The notes under the pieces: model-generated
Told to the model about the DNA's origin: nothing
Seen by the model: only the letters and a program-made list of their open reading frames with translations
The model's database searches: none
From: Tigriopus japonicus
Lineage: Eukaryota; Arthropoda; Copepoda; Harpacticoida; Harpacticidae
Direction of reading: 5' to 3'
Assembly (NCBI GenBank): GCA_010645155.1
Contig: CM021318.1
Coordinates: forward strand, 3,215,926-3,279,925
Length of the DNA stretch: 64,000 bases
Translations under genes and position numbers: made by a program
Shown: piece by piece, positions 59,379 to 64,000 of the stretch
Numbering within the stretch: position 1 is the first letter of the stretch
Layout: every line of letters begins with the position of its first letter

Positions 59379-60537
59379 AGTGGACGCATTAAGCCCCTAG
59401 ACGTCTAACTAAGAGGAAGGCCAAGCAGGGATTCACGATTTGCTCAAAATTAGAATGCTTGATGGATTTTCCAATGTTCAATGTCCTACTACTATATCAT
59501 ATACTTCTATCATTACTACTTATGATAACAATCCTAGGAAAGCTCCAATGAATCCGGTGTTGTAGCCGAACTTCTCTCACAACAACTTCAGCGTGGGAAT
59601 GTTTTGCAGCAATGCTACAACAATAGTGTTGCTTTTGGACAATGTTTACAGAAATTAACCGTGATAGTTAAAAAACAAACAGACATTATGCAAGAAAAAA
59701 AATCCAAGCATCAATGTTCAAAGATGTCTTACCGCTGATAATTGATAATGGTCATGCAATACTAATTGGTAAACTTTTTAAGGCGGTGGTTATCAACTTG
59801 AATCATTTGCCCATCTCAATTCCCAACTTCCAAGAAAGACTTTTCGAAACTGCAGCCAAATCTTCGCAAATTAATCCAATGATTTCGAACTCAAAGCCAG
59901 ATTATTCTAAATTTTACCCTTCACTCCTTGCAAATTACTTTGTCAGACGGAAAAGAATCATCATTGTGTTTTAGAGAATGTTTTTGTAAACTAATAATGT
60001 ATCATTGTTTAAATGGTTTGTATCTATCCACAGAACACACTAACAGACAAAACCAAACCCACACTCACATACAGCTAACTCCAAACTGGCTTTCTTTAAC
60101 CAGTCCGAGGTGAGTGGTTCAAAACTGTATCACTACCTTCTTGAATTGATCATCAGACCCGATATTCCTGACTTGGCATTCAGCACGTGAATCCCCGCCG
60201 GGAGACCACCAAAATGAGACGCAAAAAATGTTATGTTCAATTTTCAAAACACAGCTCTCTGTCGTATACACTCTAATAATTTAGGGCAGAGAGTGATTTG
60301 CATGTAGTTGTGTAGTTGGTGTCAAAACTCCATTGGACAATGGTGATAAATGCGCCAACTTGTTCAGCCGGAAAAGGAAGAAGACTGTTTGGATTTACTG
60401 TATTGAGACAAAGAACTCAACATAGGGTGACCATTATTTTGAGGGAAAGAAAAAACAAACAAACATTGAACTGTGCATGTTATTAACATACGTACTTGCC
60501 TAAATAAAAACAAACATCGTGAGCCATTTCTTATAAG
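59379..60537. other. 3' flank of the channel gene
   Basis: AT-rich 3' UTR and intergenic sequence. An 86-codon plus frame at 59714-59974 has no recognisable product and is probably chance. Confidence 0.4.
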
Positions 60538-60729
60538 TTATTGAACTTGTGAAGGCTTGATTAGTTGAGTTTCGACGGAATCACCAAATGTCAGGTGAAT
60601 AAGATTGGAAATCGATCGGATTGTTAAACATCCTACGATCGTTGCTAAAAGCGCGATGAAAATGCTCACTAATATGGATTTGACCTTTTCTGATTTAGTC
60701 CCATTAGTAAGGATCGGACGAAGTTGTTC
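60538..60729 (-). CDS. Possible last exon of a second Bcl-2 family gene (tail anchor)
   Basis: The acceptor AAAATTGCAATTTCAG precedes a phase-0 frame of 63 codons plus stop. It reads EQLRPILTNGTKSEKVKSI, then a hydrophobic stretch (LVSIFIALLATIVGCLTI), then a tail ending KPSQVQ. It has the same plan as Bok exon 3 (about 17 residues, one transmembrane segment with V-G then I-R near its end, 20-25 residue tail, same phase). In this family the last exon follows the GGW of BH2. The preceding exons would lie right of base 64000 and are not visible, so it could equally be the end of an unrelated single-pass membrane protein. Confidence 0.4.
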   Translation of the reverse strand, partial: EQLRPILTNGTKSEKVKSILVSIFIALLATIVGCLTIRSISNLIHLTFGDSVETQLIKPSQVQ

Positions 60730-62263
60730 CTGAAATTGCAATTTTTGATGATTTTTGGTCAAACTTTCCAAGCTTTCAATTTTATCGCAATAAGTTGAAT
60801 ACTAACGCATTTCTGATCAACCCACTTTTTCTGGGTTGTCCATACCTGGCAAAATTAACCCATATATCGTATCAATATTAAATGTAGACATTACGCTCGA
60901 GATTTATATATTTTCAGGGTATTTAAATTGGGGACTATCAGTGTTCTGGATGTCAGTTCTTCAGCAGCAAAATGCTTACTTCTATTTTTGGAATGTCTAA
61001 TGCCATATTTTTGAACAAATGCCAAATACTCGTCTAAATTGGAGCGCTAAAGAGTTCAACTTTAGGCCAGCAAAAATGACAACCTTATCCGTGCCCTATT
61101 CATCAATAAATCCTAATACCAATATAGAAAGACGCAATCTGTCACAAGAAGAAACTACAGGGAAATCTCGATTTAACGATCTCCGATTTAACAATAAATC
61201 TTGATTTGACAATAATTTTCGATTTAGACATATATTTTAGGGTAATTGATAATATCTTTAAATCGTGTTTTCATTGTAGATCTACAAAGAGAGCTTGACA
61301 TGAAAGTGCGTCTATTCTTTTACATGCAAAAGAAGTTTGCATTTAAACAATTAAGTAATAGAATCAAGGGATTGATACAAAAAAACGAGGAACTGGCTAA
61401 AAACGAGATGTAGGAAAACAATAACCAGAAAAAGGTTAGTTCATTCATTCTCGGTAGGATTTGCTGAACTTTGAGAGCGCATAATTTTTGACTCCGAGGT
61501 TCGATTGAGTTGAAAATTGTAATACGTATTCTAATTAACATATGCAAGGCTTTATTTGCAAAAGAACATGATTCCTCTTGTTAGCCTCCCAGTCCAGGGA
61601 AATTCAGTGGTTCTTGACTCACAAATTGAGACACAAAAGCTATTTGGATTTTTTTGAGCTTACTTAAGTTTTTTTTGAGCTTCTGCGCTGACAAAAGAAT
61701 TTACTAGAAAAAACATTGAAAAGTTTTTCTCTGACCCTTTTTTGGCTCTTTTGGCCGAAATAAACAACCATCTTTCAAATTCTTGGGTACTTGCCTTTTC
61801 TAAATAATAAATTTTGAAAAAAAAATCAGCAGCTTAAAATGTCAAGTTAAACTTTGCCAACTGAACTCAATATTTTTTCAGTACAATGAAAGGAGACCTT
61901 TGACAAAAAGATCAATTAGTGCTAAATAAGGATTGAAGCCGTGAGGCTGAAATAGTGCGTCGTTGCACTATTTTAGTTTTAATATTTTAATTAGTTTAAT
62001 ATTTCTGGTCTCAATGGGTAAGAGTACTTGTAAGAGAGTTTGCGATATTTTGTCATTGGAATGGGCCACCAAACCGACTTTCAGAAAATAAGGACTTCAT
62101 TCTTTATTTGGTTGCATCACAGCCCTAGTCTTAAATTCAATCTTACGTAATGGTAAAAACGAGTCACCAAACCTCTTTTCTCAAACTGCTAAGGCAAGGT
62201 TGCTTCTGCCTTAAAGCAGAAGTTTTAGGCAAAACGCTTTTTCTTTCTTTTTTTGCCCTAAAT
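60730..62263. other. AT-rich spacer or intron, nothing recognised
   Basis: If the exon at 60729-60538 is real, this is the start of its upstream intron on the minus strand. It contains only short chance frames. Confidence 0.35.
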
Positions 62264-63190
62264 CAAGGAAATCGTAAGACATGGAAGCCTCCGCTCAGGC
62301 GTTCAGCTGTGTTTTTTTTATAAATCGAATTCCATTCAGGTAAATGAATTTGTATTTCTAAGATTGATACGACACACGGTGTGAGTGACATTTTTTCTTA
62401 TTATGAGCTATTTTGATATAAGTTTCAAAACTCAAAAAAAAATCATTTATTTTTGCAATATTGAAAAGTTATATGAAATCTTTGGGAATTGGTTTTTTCA
62501 TATAAATGTAGCGTTTTTCGGCTTTTTTGGGGTCAAAAATGGACCATTCCAAGTCAAATAACTCAGCTGTTGCTGAATGATTTTTTATTCAATTTGAATT
62601 CATAAGGTAACTAAATGGTCTCTAAATATGGGTTAAATAGTTTGTTAAAAAATGTTATAATTAATAAGTTTTTAGGTAAATAACTTTTTCCCTGGACCTG
62701 AACTTAAATAATACAATAAAAGTAAAGTTGTTTCCCATTGAATTGTGGGTCCAAAAAGTGCCATGATGTATTTGGGTATTTTGATTCAAACCTAAAAAGC
62801 CATTGGGAACACCGTAGACAGGCATATATGGATGTCGTTTGCTAAATTTCAGCATGATACGTAACATACTCCATCCACGAGAAACACCGTTTCGAAAGTT
62901 GTAACAATTGCAGTACATTCGCGTTGAAACGGACAGGCTATAATTGACCCTACAATCGTCATTTTCGACGATTTTAGGTGCAAATGTTCGGAAGAGCGAG
63001 CATTGCTCTTTGCTTCAAATTATTCTATCTGCCACAAAATTCTGTCGATCAAGTTGAAATTTAGCATGTGAGCTTTGAATTACAGCCGGACAAGTGGTTT
63101 AATTAGATTTTTCTCTGCCTTGCACATAATTAGAAAAATGGCTTTTGCCAGTAGCCGATGCATCCAGGTATTTTAGTGATGCTTGCCTAA
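62264..63190. repeat. Dispersed repeat family G, copy 2, with family H-like fragment
   Basis: Segments match 22886-23590 and 24945-24975 in order (AAATCGTAAGACATGGAAG; CACGAGAAACACCGTTTCGAAA; TAGCCGATGCATCCAG). Between them, 62738-62815 contains the reverse of the family H unit (ATTGAATTGTGGGTCCAAAA). About 62340-62730 is unshared. Confidence 0.5.
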
Positions 63191-63589
63191 ATGCTTCTAA
63201 TACGTGTTTTCTAGAACTCTTGCAGAAGATATGAAAGATGGAGATTTGTTATTGATGCTGTTTTTTGGCAAAAAGTCGCAGTTTTGCAAGCCCTAAAGAT
63301 GTTCAATTCTTTGATGAAAGTTGCCAAAACGTTTCTTTTTCTGGCCTTAGAATGTAACTTATTAACATGTAAATTTGTCTTTTTTCCACCTTTGCCTCCC
63401 TTAACAACATAGTTTGATTCATAAATAAATCTAGAATTGGAAAAATATGATTTTTAACGGCCCTGTGATGGTGCATGTAAACTGTATAACTCAAATATTT
63501 TCAGGTAAATTCATGTAATCGAGGAAAAAATTCAGTTGAAAAATGTTGATGTGGTCCAATATGAAAGAGATAATGTTAAGAGATCGATT

Positions 63590-63960
63590 TTATTCAGTTC
63601 TCCTGGTACATTTTACTTTTTGAACCACATAATCAATGTCAAATTTCAAAAATTCGGTCTTCCATAAAAACCTTGCTTTTACCAGAAAAGCTTGATCAAC
63701 CAAAACTACAAGAAATACTAATGAGTATATTTCGTTATTTGCTACAATTTCATTTTAATTTTTGGACCACAAATTAAGAAAAATTGGAAAACAAGAAAAA
63801 CACATGATTTGATTTTACAAATTTTTGATCTCCCATCAAAAACTCGCCATTACCCGAGAGGCTTGATCAACCAATACTATTATTGAGGTTTTTTTTGTTA
63901 TTTTGCGCATCTTTTTTTGTTCCCCCGTTCCATTTTAATTTTTGGACCACATTTTCAATG
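63590..63960. repeat. Degenerate tandem repeats, about 140-180 bp period
   Basis: The phrase TTTTTGGACCACA ends near 63771 and 63951, with a variant near 63630. GCTTGATCAACCAA and ATTTTAATTTTTGGACCACA occur at matching places in the last two units. It continues towards the right edge. Confidence 0.65.
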
Positions 63961-64000
63961 TCTGTTTGTCGTCTGAGAGTGTTTTCATGCGTCAGAAAAT

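Overview
The window is invertebrate nuclear DNA, most likely from an arthropod and perhaps a crustacean. It is AT-rich, most of it is non-coding, the recognisable genes are split by very long introns with GT/AG borders, and the spacers are full of small non-autonomous DNA transposons. The species cannot be fixed from the sequence. Prokaryotic features (operons, CRISPR arrays, ribosome binding sites) are absent.

Two genes are well supported. On the minus strand, three exons (19813-19139, 16250-16011, 356-147) join in phase 0 into a 374-residue Bok-type Bcl-2 family protein. It has a long N-terminal extension, a BH3-like helix, BH1 (SWGK), BH2 (ending GGW, with the intron right after it as in other Bcl-2 genes) and a C-terminal membrane anchor. 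Its second intron is 15.7 kb. A second exon of the same architecture lies on the same strand at 60729-60538. It may be the last exon of a paralogous Bcl-2 gene whose body lies beyond the right edge.

On the plus strand is a Cys-loop ligand-gated ion channel locus. Two similar cassettes (32024-33069 and 41008-42005) each encode, in one uninterrupted exon, the signal peptide, extracellular ligand-binding domain and TM1-TM3. Both end with the same phase-2 donor (GA|GTAAG). Only one exon for the TM3-TM4 loop plus TM4 was found, at 59141-59378. It joins perfectly in frame to either cassette. The locus may therefore be one gene with alternative first exons sharing a TM4 exon, or a gene plus a disabled tandem copy. 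M2 starts with P-G-R, which resembles anion channels.

Region by region: 1-20 kb is Bok with intronic repeats (MITEs, a 13-unit 21-bp minisatellite, an hAT-like element, a 149-bp triplicated repeat beside exon 2). 20-32 kb is repeat-dominated: a 1.35-kb inverted repeat interrupted by an hAT element with a perfect 8-bp target duplication, another hAT element at 26179-27259, and a few weak candidate exons. 32-42 kb holds the two channel cassettes. The 36.5-41 kb stretch is richer in GC, with purine/pyrimidine tracts and GGT microsatellites, and carries a 495-codon open frame running in frame into the second cassette. 42-59 kb is the long intron before the TM4 exon, with more transposon copies and no convincing exon. 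59.4-64 kb is spacer, the possible second Bcl-2 exon and repeats.

The two main genes are functionally unrelated (apoptosis/membrane regulation and neurotransmission) and there is no sign of co-regulation.
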